DNA from: Ophioderma brevispina
Lineage: Eukaryota; Echinodermata; Ophiuroidea; Amphilepidida; Ophiodermatidae
Reading direction: 5' to 3'
Length of the DNA: 64,000 nucleotides
Assembly: GCA_023653785.1 (NCBI GenBank)
Contig: JAMKCH010084944.1
Location: 1 to 64,000 of the forward strand
Shown here: one piece after another, positions 46,525 through 59,924 of the stretch
Numbering within the stretch: the first letter of the stretch is position 1
Layout: each line of letters starts with the position of its first letter
The notes under the pieces: generated by a model
What the model saw: only the letters and a program-made list of their open reading frames with translations
The model's database searches: none
What the model was told of the DNA's origin: nothing
Program-made: the position numbers and the translations under genes

Positions 46525-48948
46525 GGACTAAGCGTTTGAGCTTCAAAGACTATTTATTGAGATTATGCGACTCTAGTAAAAATTTGCTTAAATCAACACT
46601 TTTCCTTATTCACAGTTGTAATTTGCATATTGGTATTTGTATAAACATGTGTAAGTTTCTAAAAAGCTCTTTTTACGATCAAATATAGGAGCAAGAACAT
46701 GCCGGACGCCAGACAGTAGTTTAGCCAGAATCTATCGAGAGACAGAGAGTCCAAGACAAATACAAAAATTGGAAAAAATGAAATGAAACATAAAATTGAC
46801 CAATTAGAGGTGATGATGTTCTGTGTATGATACATATGATGAACACATGTTTCTTCTCAGTTATGATGTGAAAATGCTGAAATTTTCGAGACTTCCCATC
46901 TTAGCTTCCTTAGGGTGGCGAGCGCCCATGACTTGTTGTGATGAACAGTGCGGCTGACTCTATAAAAATAGATTGATGTTTCCTAAGTATATGCATATCG
47001 TATCAGCGGGTCCATGGGTATCTGATTTATATTACGAAACGACCCGCAAACTTTATGCATTTTTAAAATGATATTGGAAAAAAATGATGGAAATGAGCTA
47101 CCAAGTGATAATTTACCTCGGTATAAGTTTAAACCACACTCGCACGCGTGATCACCAGAATATCAGGTGTAAAAATTCAAGAATAATTGGGCAAAACCTC
47201 ATTCTTTTCGATATGAATGATTAGTTTTTTTGGGTAAAGTTAACGCAACAGGTTGAATTCTACCATTGATGGGAATAACAATATTTCCCAGCACCACACC
47301 ATGTGAGAAGTCATTGTAAAAGTGTTTCTTTTTTTTTTTTTCTTTGACATATTTGTTTGAATTTATTTATTGCATATAATCATATTTTCCGTCTCATAAG
47401 CGACAGTGCGTAACTCAGCATAAGAAAGTGTTGAACAAAGTATCCCTAACGTCTCATAACTGCCTCAAAGCACACCCAGACAATCAATCACGGGCAGGAC
47501 CCCTGCTTTGATCAGTGGGAAAATTGGCTCCTAGATCTGAGACAAAATACCGTACCTCACTTTTTGAGGTGTTGTCAGGATTTTCCTCTAGGGACGTTAG
47601 GGATATAGGCGAACGTTTTAAACAAATTCAGTTCAGAAATACATATAATTTAAAAGACAATTTGTAGTCCTAACATTTATTGTGTTAAAAATCGTATAAG
47701 CTAAGAAGGGAAGCCAAGGCTTAGACTATTCCATAATCCCTTGAACATGTGTAAGTATACAATTGGTATTATTTTGATTGCACTTAATGAAAGTCCCGGT
47801 TTCGGTTCAATTTGAGATCCCTTAAGATTGAGTGAGTAGAAAACCGAGGCAATTGAATAGGCTAGCCGTGATACGGGAGTTGACGAGGCTTTCTTTTTTT
47901 TTTATCCAGATATTTCTGATGTCATCACGTTGTAAAAAGCATGTAACGTTATAGAGTGAAGGAACTCGGTTTCTTTAAATTACACTAAAAACAAATAAAA
48001 TTTATTTTTCTTTTTAAAACAATCTTCGACGGGTTAGAGCTAGAATGGGTACAGGGTGAGCTCGAAAGTGGTATATTCGAACACTAAGTCATTTTTTAAG
48101 AAGAAAACAATGTGAATATGTGACAAGACTTTAAAAACATCAAGTATTTGTGAATACAAGTATATAAGTAGGTTTGAAAAGGTCGGTGTGTGAATAACCG
48201 ACGAGCTAATGGAAAATTAGTACGGTTTTTAGTGTCGAAAGTAATTGTATGATAATTAGGAATACACCAAGCTTTTACCAAAATCGACCAGGTTATATTC
48301 ATCAGAATATATTAAGAAATAATACATTTAATTAGTGAGCAAATATCGGGCTTTGTTCCAAGCAATGCGTTTCAAAGATGTGTAAACATATCGGTTTAAC
48401 ACAGCCAGCTTAATTGATAGGAATGGAGTCCAAAGGTTAAACATAAAGTACATGAGCAGTGATTAAAACTACGGCAGCAACATCGATATATTCCTCAAAT
48501 AATTTGAAAGTACGCAAAGTGTATGTACTAGATCTTGGCTGTGAATATTATTCCAATAGTTGTTCCAAGGTATACCAACACGCTATATTCAGTAAGTATA
48601 TTATTCTGTCCGTTTATCCTCTCACTATCTAATCAAAATTTAATTTTGATTGATAGTAATGTTGCATTTTAAAAAATGTCGCATCCATTTGCTGAATTAT
48701 GTTAGTTGGATACATATTTACAGAATGGAGCACCCAGGTTCACTAACGATTGGCACAGTTGTACGGGTAGGTTTAATATTATTTTAATATTGTTTTTACG
48801 CATTGTAAAAAACGCGCACTACAGTTGTGTCTTATCTGGTTAACAAAATTGCAATAAAACAAACAAACAAAAACAAACACCCAAAACATTAAAAAAAATA
48901 AAATCATGCCAAATATTCATAAAAGAGCAACTAACTGCACAAACCTGA
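46525..48948. other. Gene-free end of copy B, with empty site of the 7-kb element
   Basis: Aligns with 16,545-16,966 and then 23,990-26,188 in copy A. The junction near 46,950-46,990 is the unoccupied target of the 7-kb element. No coding motif is recognised. Confidence 0.55.
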
Positions 48949-48964
48949 AAAGTAGCATGTTCCG

Positions 48965-49150
48965 CCTCATTCCACTGATACCAAAATAAGTACCCAATAT
49001 ACTAATATGCGTCACAATGAAGTCATAATGTCCAATAGTCGGCAACATTGTTTATTTTCCAAAGTGAAATAGGTGGAAATTCTAATTTTGACTAAAAAGT
49101 ACAATAACGAAATTTCATTGCGTTTTAGCTTAAATGATGACACGTGATTA
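48965..49150 (+). repeat. Dispersed repeat, relative at 9,845-10,005
   Basis: It starts just beyond the end of copy B and shares about 160 aligned bases with the repeat at 9,845. See that entry for the shared phrases. Confidence 0.6.
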
Positions 49151-52100
49151 GTGTAAATATTCTTAGGTGGCAACCCACCACCCACCGACTTCGACGGCAT
49201 ACCAAGGCCCCGGTGGAGTGCACCTTTACAGTTTCGCTAAAGTGACTTGAAAGGTGCATTTTGCGATTATCGGAGAAAAGTTCACACTCTGGGTCTATGA
49301 ATTTGAGTTTTAGCTCTGTACACGCACATTTCTGAATTATTTTTGCTTGCGATTCTTGTTCAGGAAGAGCGAGCCCATTGCTACCCCGAGAAATACCCAA
49401 ACTATTGCCACTCATGTATTCATTTCTATATAATGTGATTATAGGCTTGTGTAGCGTTATTGGGTTTTGACTGATTTGAGGAAGACGAGATGGCAGGAAA
49501 TCCAAAACTCTCACGATGAATCTTCGCCGTTGAAGCTATGGACATTTCGTTCAACTGATCCGTAAATCCTTCAATTCTTGAAAACGTATGCACTTCTCCG
49601 CAATGTTTGGTAGTTTAGGAATGAGGGCCGGGGACTTAGGCTACAAAGAATATCAAACATAATTAAGGAGCACTAGATTAGCGTGCCGTGTGCAAGGCAT
49701 TCCCGATCGGAGCGTCTTCAACCAGGGCCGGCATGCAGAAACAGCACAAAATTTCGAGGTTGAAATCAGATAAGGGAGAAAACGCCACAAGTTTATTACA
49801 ACCGATTTGCAAGTCAAATACGGGTACCGAGATTAGCGGTTAAACCTTCAGGATTGCCATAAAAAATGTCTAGAAGGAAAAAAGTTCGAAAAATGACTTG
49901 TCAAACTGTAGCGATCAAAGGACTAAGAGAGAAAAACTTGGATACGGAACGATGCAGTAAATCCTCTGAACCTTCACTCATAATTCCGATTTTGCGCGGA
50001 AAGTAGCCACTCAATGACTAGAATGGTTTATTTTGCTTACACTCCTATCCTTACGATTGCATGTAGGGGGCAAATTTATGCAGCTTCACACAGGTAAACA
50101 CAAATGTTCCAATGATTCAACAGCCTGGCTGTTCTACAAATATTTGACGTCACTCAACGTCATTTAATGAGAGCCCTCCATCGATACGGGCGGGCGAAAT
50201 GTCCTCACAGTTTTTAAGGGAATAATGAATTATACATTATAGTTTTGTATCGCATCCATATGAAAGCGAAAACCAAATTTTCTTTACTTGAACATTCACA
50301 GTCTTGCCACTTCAGAAACATCGATTAGACCAGAAATGGTAGTCACACTCGTGGGTCGCGTAAGAAATTTATATTACCCATTGGTGGTTAATTGAATTTT
50401 TGCCCCCAAAAAAGCCCAAACTATGTTTGCACCCTGGGGTAACAATTAAATTTATTTGAAACATGGTAGTTATGACAGTTTATAGTGGATTAATGAAGAG
50501 CAATCAACATACAAAAAAACGAATGGGCCTATGCACCTCGATTGATAAGGATGTTTCCAGAAACAATTTAGATTTGGTTAATATGTTGATTCAAAAACAT
50601 TTGTAATTTTGATGTGGCGCCCTCACATTAATGGTTCCCACTTGTACAACCCTTCTTTGGACAGACTGCGACGTTCGAGTGAGGTATCTATAACCCGGTT
50701 AAGTGACTGTCCATCGCTTCGACTTCTGACAGATCCACAGGAATCGGCTTTGCGTGAAAGAAAGTCCCCGTTGTAAATTTTCTCGTTTATACTCAAAAGG
50801 TTATGTGGACGAAATTAAACGAATAGCAATAATGTCTTAAAGCAATGTCTTAAGACGTGAAAGAGATAAAGTTACCGTTGCTGATAGAGATCTTTAAAAC
50901 TGTCAAAGTGCAAACAAGAATATTAATACGTGCATTTGGTCATAACGTTTAACATAATCACAACAGCGATATGGCGGGTGTTTATTTTTTGTCAGATCGT
51001 CATGTTTCAACACTTAATGTATAAGCATTTTAACGGTGAAGTTACTTTTGGCCCAAAATTTTATGTATTGCCTACATATCTTTGCGTCCCATATTTTGTT
51101 GTTAAACAATTCAAATCGGCCATGGCGATATTATGCTAATTAGCATAATTAAGCATTTTGGTGGCGCTATTCAAAATTGTTTTGCCCCTTAAATCGTACT
51201 GGCGTAACTATTTTAATTTTATTTCAGCAATATAATATTGTTTATTTTCTCCATTAGAGCCAGATTTTATGGTAAAAAATACTTTTGGAAAGTGGTTTTC
51301 ATTTTTTGACGGGGAATTGGGTGCACGTTGCAAAAATAGGGGGTTTTGGGACCGCCATTTGAATCGGTACAACCGATATGCACAAGACCTTATACACTTG
51401 TTCCAATCCTTTCAGGTGGTACCTTTAATCGGTTAAACTAACGACTCCAGAGAGCCGATCGTTAGTCCCCAATACTTGTTTTGATGTTAGTGATGACCTA
51501 TTTCATTCATACAGTTCTCAAGAGCATAATGTCCAGCAACGTTTGACACAAGGTATCAGGTGCATAAAGAGAAAATCCCTTCGCAGGTTGCTCCGCGCAG
51601 TGAACATGTTGTACCGGAAAGTTTGATACGGTGTGATGTCGCACCAGAGAAAAAAGAAACTCGAGTGAGAATAGCATAAAAGACGATATGCCTAAGTGTG
51701 TGATCTATCATGACACCGTGTAAGTTGAAACTTAAATTGTTTGTGTAATTCGACACATTCATATGTCAAGATCAACTGACAATCTAATTCACTTGATTAC
51801 GATGAGCAAGACGAGTTTACCACACGCTCTGTCATACTGCGAGTTGAAGAGCACCGACACATGGCACATGACGCGTATTATCTAGTGGATCAGCATGTTT
51901 TTGACATATTCATATTTATAATTCCATCAACAATCTGCCACTTTGATACTGTGAACGTTGAATCTGTAGAATTTAACACAGTGCATTGTAATAGCCAATG
52001 AATTTGCAATCCAAATTTCAAGTCCAAAATGGTTTTGAAAAGATACTATTTACTGTAAAACTGTACTGTAGTTGATTTAAAAGTAAAAGTATTAACTTTT

Positions 52101-52639
52101 TGACACGTCTCCATCAACTAAATCTAGAATACTAGTAGGGAATCCTAATTCAGTTTATCCCCGTTTATACTTTTCAACACCGGGCCTTCAAAACATCAGC
52201 AGTAACTGATACGCTTTGATGAATACGGTTGAAAAAAATATGTTTGATTTGTGTGTGCAAACTACAAACAAGAATTTTTACTGTACTGATCACGAAAACT
52301 GCCATTGCCGTGAGCCAAATATGATCTTAGCAAATTTGTATGTACATCTCTAGTTTAAGCTATATAAACAAGTTATGGTTTGTGATCGTTACCTATCAAG
52401 CTGTTATCCCTGTTTAGATCAAAAGAATATTTGGTTATCTTGAGTGTGAATATGAATTTTGTATGATTCAATTCAATTCACACAGGTCTTCACATTTTTG
52501 GAATAGGCTACAGCAAGAGTTTAACAGAGCCTATTAACCTAGTGAGCCCCTTCAGTCATGTCCAAGGTAGTTTTACTAATCCCATTTTGAATTGCGAAAT
52601 TATTAGGTCACAGCATATAGGGTCACTTTAGTCAGCAGG
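49151..52639. other. Unassigned single-copy stretch
   Basis: This has fewer repeats than the rest of the window. The longest frame is 129 codons on the minus strand (49,125-49,514, 'RGSNGLALPEQESQAKIIQK'). It resembles nothing I know and overlaps a dispersed repeat at its 3' end. A 20-bp perfect palindrome lies at 51,130-51,149. Regulatory or intronic sequence is possible but unsupported. Confidence 0.4.
51130..51149. promoter_or_regulatory. 20-bp perfect palindrome with homeodomain/octamer-like core
   Basis: ATTATGCTAATTAGCATAAT is an exact palindrome. It contains TAATTA and ATGCTAAT, sequences of the type bound by homeodomain and POU proteins. Such AT-rich palindromes also occur by chance and in repeats, and no gene is attached. 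Confidence 0.25.
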
Positions 52640-53113
52640 GTGAAACACGACCATTACAGACTCAGAAGTTTCTTCGAAAAAAATATAATGAAAAATGAAA
52701 AGAACCAAAAAAAAATTTTTTGCAAGCTGACACGTCAAGGAGAAGCCGAGAAGTTTTGTGCAATTCCCAATGATGCTGTAACAACTCCTCCATCACCTGC
52801 AACTATTTTCCATTTCGCCCAGAAAATTCCAGGGTTTGGATATCACCATCTACTCAATCAATCACCAATATGCCATCGTATTGACTTGACAGGCTTAGTA
52901 CCCGGCGGTGGAGCTTGGAGCCCCTCATCCCCTCCCCTGCCCCTGACCCCCTCGGAGGCTACGCTCCTTTCCCCATCAGGTCATTACTCCTTGTTTGATT
53001 TTTTTTTTATTACGGAGGGTTATAAGAACAACAAAGTCAACATAGCCCAAGGTTTTGCTTTGTGGTCCTCTGAAACAATCATGATCACCCCAGATGTTGG
53101 AATGTCCTGTTAG
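52640..53113 (+). other. 157-codon open frame, probably not a gene
   Basis: This is an uninterrupted frame from ATG. The first part is lysine- and asparagine-rich ('KNIMKNEKNQKK'), then comes a proline/serine-rich middle ('SPSSPPLPLTPSEATLLSPS'). No domain, signal peptide or splice context is recognised. It ends just before the inverted-repeat element at 53,163. The C-rich stretch 'CCCCTGACCCCCTCGGAGG' that makes the proline run looks like repeat DNA. I list it only because it is among the longest frames in the window. Confidence 0.15.
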
Positions 53114-53489
53114 TATGGCCATGAAAGAATAATAACATTTTTGGTGTAACCTAGAACTACTTGCATCAAAGGTTTTCTTTTTTCTTCACATGCCATTTTT
53201 TTTGAAGTATCAAAAATGACCTAACATACTAAAGTCCGAGAAAATCCGGTTGCAGAAATATGTCTATTTGCATAAATTTTCAAAATGGCCGCCATTTCAA
53301 AGACTTTGTCCATAACTCAAGATCCGGGGTCCCGTAGGAGAGTAATTTGGTGCCTCTACCATTTTTTTGGGGTCCGACTATTTCAATAAGAACGTTAATA
53401 TATAATGGGATGAGTGGGTTTTAAAGCCTTATTTGCATAAATCCAAACTGGGCTGCCATTTTGTTGAATTTCTTGAAATAAGATATTTT

Positions 53490-55100
53490 GAAATTCCATT
53501 CTGGTGTCCGAGTTATCAAAGAACACGATCATTATTAAGATGCCAAATTAAAGACACGAGACTCCCACTGATTGAACCCCTCTATTTAAATATTTGTGAT
53601 TCAAAACTTCTCGATTCAATTTATATACAAAAGATAAAATCTTTAGATGTCTACACTTAAACTGGACACAACAGAAAGGGTAAAAATCATTTTACAACAA
53701 GCTTTAAATTGTAGCTCAAGTAAAGATTAACTGAAATCTTTCTGATCAGCTCGGAATGCGAACGTTCCTCCTTCACTGTCTATAAGATCCAGGCAAAGCG
53801 TTTTCATGCTGTTAATAAGTTCCTGCTGCTCAAAATTATACATTTTGAGAGTGAGAATGCTCCTTCTTGTCCCATTTTTTTCAGGAAGGTTTGAATGGAA
53901 GCATGACTTATCTTTACTGATGTGATATCAGGATTGATGATGGACTTACGTTTTTATGATGATGAGTTTAAAACACTAGGTGTTGTACTAGAAGAATTAA
54001 TTTATCACTTTGGTCAATATTAACTCTGCATAGTGAGACTGAATTCAGAAAGGGCAATTTTGACAGAAAGGGACAAATGTTATGTACCCAAATGCACAAT
54101 TATGAAGTTAATGATTATTGTCTGGGGTTTCTAAATTTTGAGGAAATTTGTCAAATGAGACTGTCAAATTTTCCGAAAAATGAGATTATAGAAGTGATTT
54201 TTTGTACCAATTGTTGAACTTTTTCAAAAAACTTTTTTTCATTACCTTTGGTAGACCATTAATCGGGCCAAATAATAACCACCAGAGGTAAAATTTGTTA
54301 TAAAGGGATGATAATTTTAGTGGAAAGAGGATTGCAAAATTGCCTATCCAATAGGGTTATAAACCAGAAGGTTTGAAGTGTTTGTGTTTATAGTTGAGGG
54401 TGCTGAAATCAGAATTATGATGGGTCCACCTCTGAGAAATTGGGGAACTTTGTAAAATAAGGGGGTAAAATTAGCACAGGGGTAAAATTTGAAATTTAAG
54501 TCTCAAATTGTTTTAAATGTTACACAAATGTATTTGTCTTATTAGGAAAAGAGATAAGCACTATGCTAAGGACATCTAAATGGGTTTCCTTGAATAGGCA
54601 CACTTTAGGAACTTACCCATATGCCTACAGAATTTTACGCATATATCGGCAAACTCTTTTTTTATTTTTTTTTTTTTTAAAATTTTGAAAACTAATGCAT
54701 AACTCGTTAAACAATATATTTTCAAATGCTACGGGGAAATTGACAAAAACCATGTGCTTATATTTTTCAACAATGGCATATTTTCTTACGTATGGTAATA
54801 TGTAAAAGCAATGTTTAACCCTCGTCAACCAGGGGGATTTTTTACACCTCGGGGTTGAAAGAAGAAAATGTGTGAATGTGTACGCTAAATGATGTTTAGG
54901 TAACCGTGTTTACATCCGTTTGTGCACATTTTACAGAAAAATTCGGGGACCAAAGCCGATGGAAGGTTGAGGGAGGTGGTGAAGCCTCCGATACTCTACA
55001 ATGTAAATTGGTTTAATTCATATATTGACTGTACACAAAAACTGATTTCACAATATTCAAGGGCGCCGGCATTATGTCATAGAAGCAAGTGTGGGAATTT
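53490..55100. other. Gene-free interior left part of the 3.6-kb block
   Basis: AT-rich, with short phrases such as 'AGGGGTAAAATTTG' and 'AGGTAAAATTTGTTATAAA' reminiscent of the foldback interiors at 27.7 and 38.1 kb. No frame of interest. Confidence 0.4.
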
Positions 55101-55109
55101 TGTATTATT

Positions 55110-56400
55110 TTAGTATCACTGGATTAGAGAAGACCAATATATCCACCGGTGGGCACTCATTGAGAATGTGATCGCAGTCTGTGATGGAGAACCACATTGC
55201 CAGGCCTGGATATGGTTGCAGCCCCCATCGGTGCATATTGCTGTTGAAAACGGACCGACTCTGTGCGAATCCGTTCAAAGTAACCCATTCCTTGCGTGGA
55301 AGATTACTACCAGGTGGGAGTTCTGTCATAGATGTAATAGTGAGTTGGACTCGTCTTGGAGTATAGCTAGTAGCAGTGTTCCATGTCTGTAAGATGTTTA
55401 ATGAGTAGTGGAGAGAAGCGTGTCGGACCAGAAAAAGCGGGCAGAAAACGTGACGAGAGGAGGCGCCAGTCTCTGTTGCCGCGATGGTGTGATTCTTTTA
55501 CAGTGTGATGCAGCAGGTGCTTAATTGTTGTCCAACAGAGCCTATTCACCGTTTATGTGTGTCGTATTCTCTCGAAACATTCATGCAGGTGCAAGCCCTC
55601 TGAAAGCACTGGGAGAAACTAACATGGAGTGGGACGAAGACGCGAGTAAGATTCTATGCGTCTCGTGGAGAAGTGGTCCAGCTTTTGTGTGAGAGCTATT
55701 GCCACCATGCTGGGGTGCATATTCAGCAGCTGCTCCATAACCAGAGCCAGGGCGGGTGGTGCGTAGAAGTAGTTGGGCTGGCACCCCATGATGACCCAGC
55801 AAGGCGGCACAGGAGGTTATTCCTCAAAGTGTCCGGCCGATAAGTCATCTGCCGTCAAGATTCACTCCCAGATAAGTTTGTATTGTAATGCAGAGCGCTC
55901 AATTGATGTTGATTTGAAGCTGGCCGATGAACCTCTTTGGGTGTTGAGATGGAAGGCAGTAGCGGATGTCTTGGCTTCACTCCGCTTAAGTCTCCAGGTC
56001 TTGAGATTATGCTGCAAATAGGGCCATATCTACAGTAAGTATACTTTCACCTTCTTCCCGCTTCTTCCGAGTCAAGAAGGCAAAGTCGTCGGCGTCAGCC
56101 CTATGTCTATGTGTTGTTTTTTGAGGTAAATCGCTAATATACCAGTTTAACAACTGATCCTTGCGGGACTCGATTCCTCAGATGACGCAGTCGATTGCTC
56201 TGCCCATCACTTGTCTTAACAACAAGCTATGGTTTGCAAGCATGTATAGATATAATTGGTTACAATTTGAAATCCTGGAATGGTTCTGAGATCGCTGAAG
56301 TGTCCAGCCCTTGGTGCCAAAGGGTGTCTTATGCTGGCCGTAGGTCCGCCCCAGATTGACGCTTCCTTCGACGCTTGTCAAAGCTTTCCTCAATAACCAT
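55110..56400 (-). pseudogene. LINE (jockey-like) reverse transcriptase relic with RT motifs B and C
   Basis: Minus-strand order: 'DTLWHQGL' (about 56,320), 'LANHSLLLR' (about 56,220), 'RLRHLRNRVPQGSV' with VPQGSV (RT motif B) at 56,152-56,169, then 'RADADDFAFL' with ADADD (motif C; the family has YADD or FADD) at 56,085-56,099. These are followed by 'AAEYAP', 'LHETHRI' and 'RPTPC' (about 55,620-55,720), then 'LPRKEWVTLNGF' and 'NMHRWGLQPYPG' (about 55,200-55,300) and 'DHILNECP'. This is the C-terminal half of a LINE ORF2 reverse transcriptase, in the usual domain order. Frameshifts separate nearly every block. The tyrosine of the catalytic YxDD is replaced. It lies wholly inside the 3.6-kb inverted-repeat block. 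Confidence 0.85.
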
Positions 56401-57221
56401 TATGTGTGTGTTACAATCGTACCTGTCATTAATGTGTATAGAACAATATTAGAGTTTCTTTGTGGTCTCACCAAAATCCATATCATAATGGCGGCCGTGT
56501 GTTGGATTTATGCAAATTAAGCAGAACCACATGTCCTCTGTTTATTAGTACTGTCATAATTGGGTTCACAGACGTTGAAACATAGGTATAGATACTGGAA
56601 TTATTCTGCTACGAGTCTCAGAACTCCAAGATACTTAACCTAAATTCATCAAAATGGCGGCCATTTTGGAATTTATGCAAATTAGGCCATAGTTATGCAA
56701 CCGATTTCCTGCGGACTTTAGTAGATCATTTTAGGTACCTTAAGCAAATGCATTGTGGAAAAAACCTTGATAGCATTTGTTCCCGGTCCAACCCAATTTT
56801 CCTTGGACTATTAGTATAAACGGCAGTAATTGATCATGATGTCAGCAAATATTGGAGATACTCAACGCCCGACTCAGCGCTGAAGTTGTTCCATAGACCT
56901 TTAATTTTTTTTTAACATACGACCATTGATGCAAGGAAAAATGTGCGAAATTGGAAACAAAACTAACGTCATTACTTTACTGTTCGGGTATGATACATAC
57001 AAACTGAAATATTATGTACTAATATTCACAGCTGACAAACAATTGGTTGCTCTTTAATCCTGAAATGCAATTCAAATAGTTTTGGATTATCAATTTTATC
57101 AGTCAATGTATTGCATAATGATTTAAATTTATTACATATATTTTAACGGGATAAATAGTGACTTTTTAAACCAATGTAGTATAGATATAACTTGAAAATG
57201 CAGATAGGCCATAGTCTGAGG

Positions 57222-57500
57222 TTTTGAGCATGAGTCCCGCTTACACTATACAGAATTTTACGATTAATTTGGATTACTAGACAGGCACGTGTACGGTCAT
57301 GATGACGATTTCATTAGTAATAAACTAATACTGGCGTACTTAGGTTCACAATAGCAAAGCTTATAACAACTGCCAAGTAATACGAGAAGATAGTTACGGA
57401 ATATGATGATTATTTAAGTAAGTCAGATGGATCTTGAGCATGGTCCCACCGTACACTATAACCGAATTTACGATTAATATTGGATTACTAACAGGCGTGA
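57222..57500 (+). repeat. Direct repeat pair, ~205-bp spacing
   Basis: 'TTGAGCATG(A)GTCCC' followed by 'TACACTATA', 'TTTACGATTAAT' and 'TTGGATTACTA' then 'ACAGGC' occurs from about 57,232 and again from about 57,434. It may be the start of a satellite unit or an old tandem duplication. Confidence 0.65.
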
Positions 57501-59924
57501 CAATATAGAGCAGAACAGAAAACACGGCAGACAAGACGAGGGCAGTGGCAGGTTTTAATAAATGTTTTTATTCATGTATTTTATGCAAGAAAAAACTCCC
57601 ACGGTAGCGCAGGCATTTGAGATGAAACGTGATATCAGGTTAAATGCATGGCAACACATCCTGCTAAAATGACATGGATCATATGTGAACGATTTTTAAA
57701 TCCATTTAAGCTTCTCAGTCGGTTACCAGCCATGTCATCTATGATCTTTTTTTATCGGATGAATTATTTTGCAGTCTGGCGAGATTACACGAAGTTATAC
57801 TGTTTGGGCAGCTTTCTTATATGCTAGTCTAGAACACGTTTGATTTGACATGTGCGTTAGCTCCAAAAGCGTTGCTCAAATAAGTTTTACAGATTTGTAA
57901 AGGCATGATATTCAACAGATCAAATGGCGTGTATTGGTGGCACTTCGGGCACTAACGTTTGAGGGCTTCAAACATCGGTGTGGAACTTTCAATCATTAGA
58001 ACGTACATGACTGAGGGTTAAAATACCGCAATTGCGGAGACTTCTCTTCTTTTGAACGTGAAATAGACATTACGTTATTATAGATAAGAATATCCGACCA
58101 TAAAATCCTATACACTGGATAAGGCCATACATGATACTTTACGCTAAACAATTGCAGAATAACAGTCAAATTATTAGTAAATTGTTGCCACTGTTTATAT
58201 AAACATACAAACCCCTCTTGCAGTCTAGAGTATCTTGACGGCCAAAAATTACCGTTAATAGTACCGTAAATTACCGTAATGTTTTCAAAAACGAGGTCAG
58301 TCAGTCTGAAATCACCACTGAAGACCTAAACCGAGTCAGCGCAGGTTTTAAAAGATGATTAGTTAAGCACGCAGTCTAGACAGGCAAATCAGGCGCAAGC
58401 TAGATAAGCTGAACAGCTGAATGCCCGTGCTTGATAGTTTGAAACACTAACAGGTTCTTGAAGTAGATTCAACTTGAAAAGATTATGTCTAACATGAACC
58501 TGACTCACTTTGACGCTCTATCGATAGTGGTTGCTGACTTACACTACTGCGTGACTCACTGACTTAGGTGGAATGATGATTTCCAGTTGTTCATGTAGGT
58601 AGTATTTTTTTCTGTATTCTGCATTGAGAATCACAACTGGCGACCGTGAACTGATAAATTGACCCGCGTAAGGAGATCGAGAACTGATACAGATCAAAAC
58701 TGACTGTTAGGGGAATTTATCATGCAATTGTTGAAAAAGTTCCATTTTAAGATTAACTGTTTTGTAAAACAAAGGGTTCACAATTCTGTTCAACGTGAGG
58801 AGCACCGTCTTGTGCCCAACAGAGACAGCCAAATTGTTCTGTTTGCTGGCGCCGGAATTTTACCAATTCTTATTCAAGGACTGCGACAACCTGGTCATTA
58901 GCATTACCTGAACATTGTAGGTGCTGATGAAACATTTAGGCAAAAGACCCTGTCACACCGATTGCACAGTCTTCAAGGAAGTAAGTAGGTGATCTTCCCA
59001 AGAATTTCCCCGATCCACCAAAACTCTGTGCGTCTGCCTCCGTATTATTATTTGATACGGGTACGGAAATCCATTGTAAGTCAAGGTCCGTGCTCAGATT
59101 AAAAGTACTTTGAGGCAATACCAGACCATTACGTCGAGTGGTCTGAGTTGGGCAATTTAAGGCAAAAGTTTTGCAGCACAGCTACAACACTGTGGGTGCG
59201 ATGGAACTCGTTTACCATGTATCGCCTTTGCTGGGGTGTGAGCTGAGACTAGTCGAACTAACAAGATGTCACACCGTGTGCTCTTGTGGCTCTGGCATGT
59301 CGGTGGTTTACAGCATTTTATGCTTGTCTATAGCCATACTGAATTGGCGCAGTTACATCTGCAGTTGTTCCTATTAATTGTCCACCGTGCGGTCATGCAT
59401 ACATCACAAGGCCATGAAACAAGTTCAAGATATTTAGGAAACTTTATTCCAGAGTAACTTTAATTTTTTTCTTTTAAAATCTTTTAATTTTTCTTTTTTT
59501 ATTAAAATTTGAATTATTAAAAAAATCATGATAGCTTTATTGCTATTTTTTTATTTTTTACGGTTTTTCGGTCAAAATGTAAAAAAGTTGGGGTTTTGAC
59601 ATTGGGACCATAACATTTCCTTGAAAGTGACATTTTGCGGGAACGGCTTTGCATGATTCATGAGACTCTTCGGCCATTTTTTGCAGGATTCTCCCGCACA
59701 AGATGTCACGTAAAAAAGGCAGTTTCTTGGCAACATAAATTTCAGAATTACTCACAAATGCACAACATTGGAATTATGTTGATTGCAAACCATGCCGATT
59801 TTTATGCCAAGTGTACACAAATCTGCATTTATATGACATTACTGTCTTCTAATCTGACGAAAAATATCTTAATTAAACTTTAGATAATATGGAAATTCTG
59901 CGACATTTTGCGACAGTCAGTTTT

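Larger units (their letters stand above)
29640..48948 (+). repeat. Segmental duplication, copy B
   Basis: This is the direct-orientation partner of 648-26,188. It lacks the 1.04-kb and 7-kb elements of copy A. It carries its own additions: a SINE (30.0 kb), a 618-bp TIR element (31.3 kb), about 0.8 kb of unassigned sequence (32.7-33.5 kb), a 1.6-kb element (37.4 kb), two LINE fragments (40.6 and 45.4 kb) and a 0.9-kb insert (41.4 kb). Confidence 0.85.
53163..56774. mobile_element. 3.6-kb block bounded by ~330-bp inverted repeats
   Basis: The left end (53,163 to about 53,480) and right end (about 56,460-56,774) are reverse complements. Shared are 'AAGGTTTT', 'TACTAAAGTCCG', 'ATTTGCATAAATT' and 'CAAAATGGCCGCCATT' with their inverses. 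Each arm contains two copies of the 'TTTGCATAAAT(C/T)CAAA' plus GGCNGCC module (about 53,270 and 53,432 on the left; about 56,490 and 56,655 on the right). The enclosed DNA includes a minus-strand LINE RT relic. It may be a composite element or one that was hit by a LINE. No TSD was established. Confidence 0.65.

Noticed and set aside
49125..49514. 129-codon minus-strand frame as a gene
   Set aside because: No family, no splice or promoter context, and its end overlaps a dispersed repeat. Kept only as a note in the region entry.
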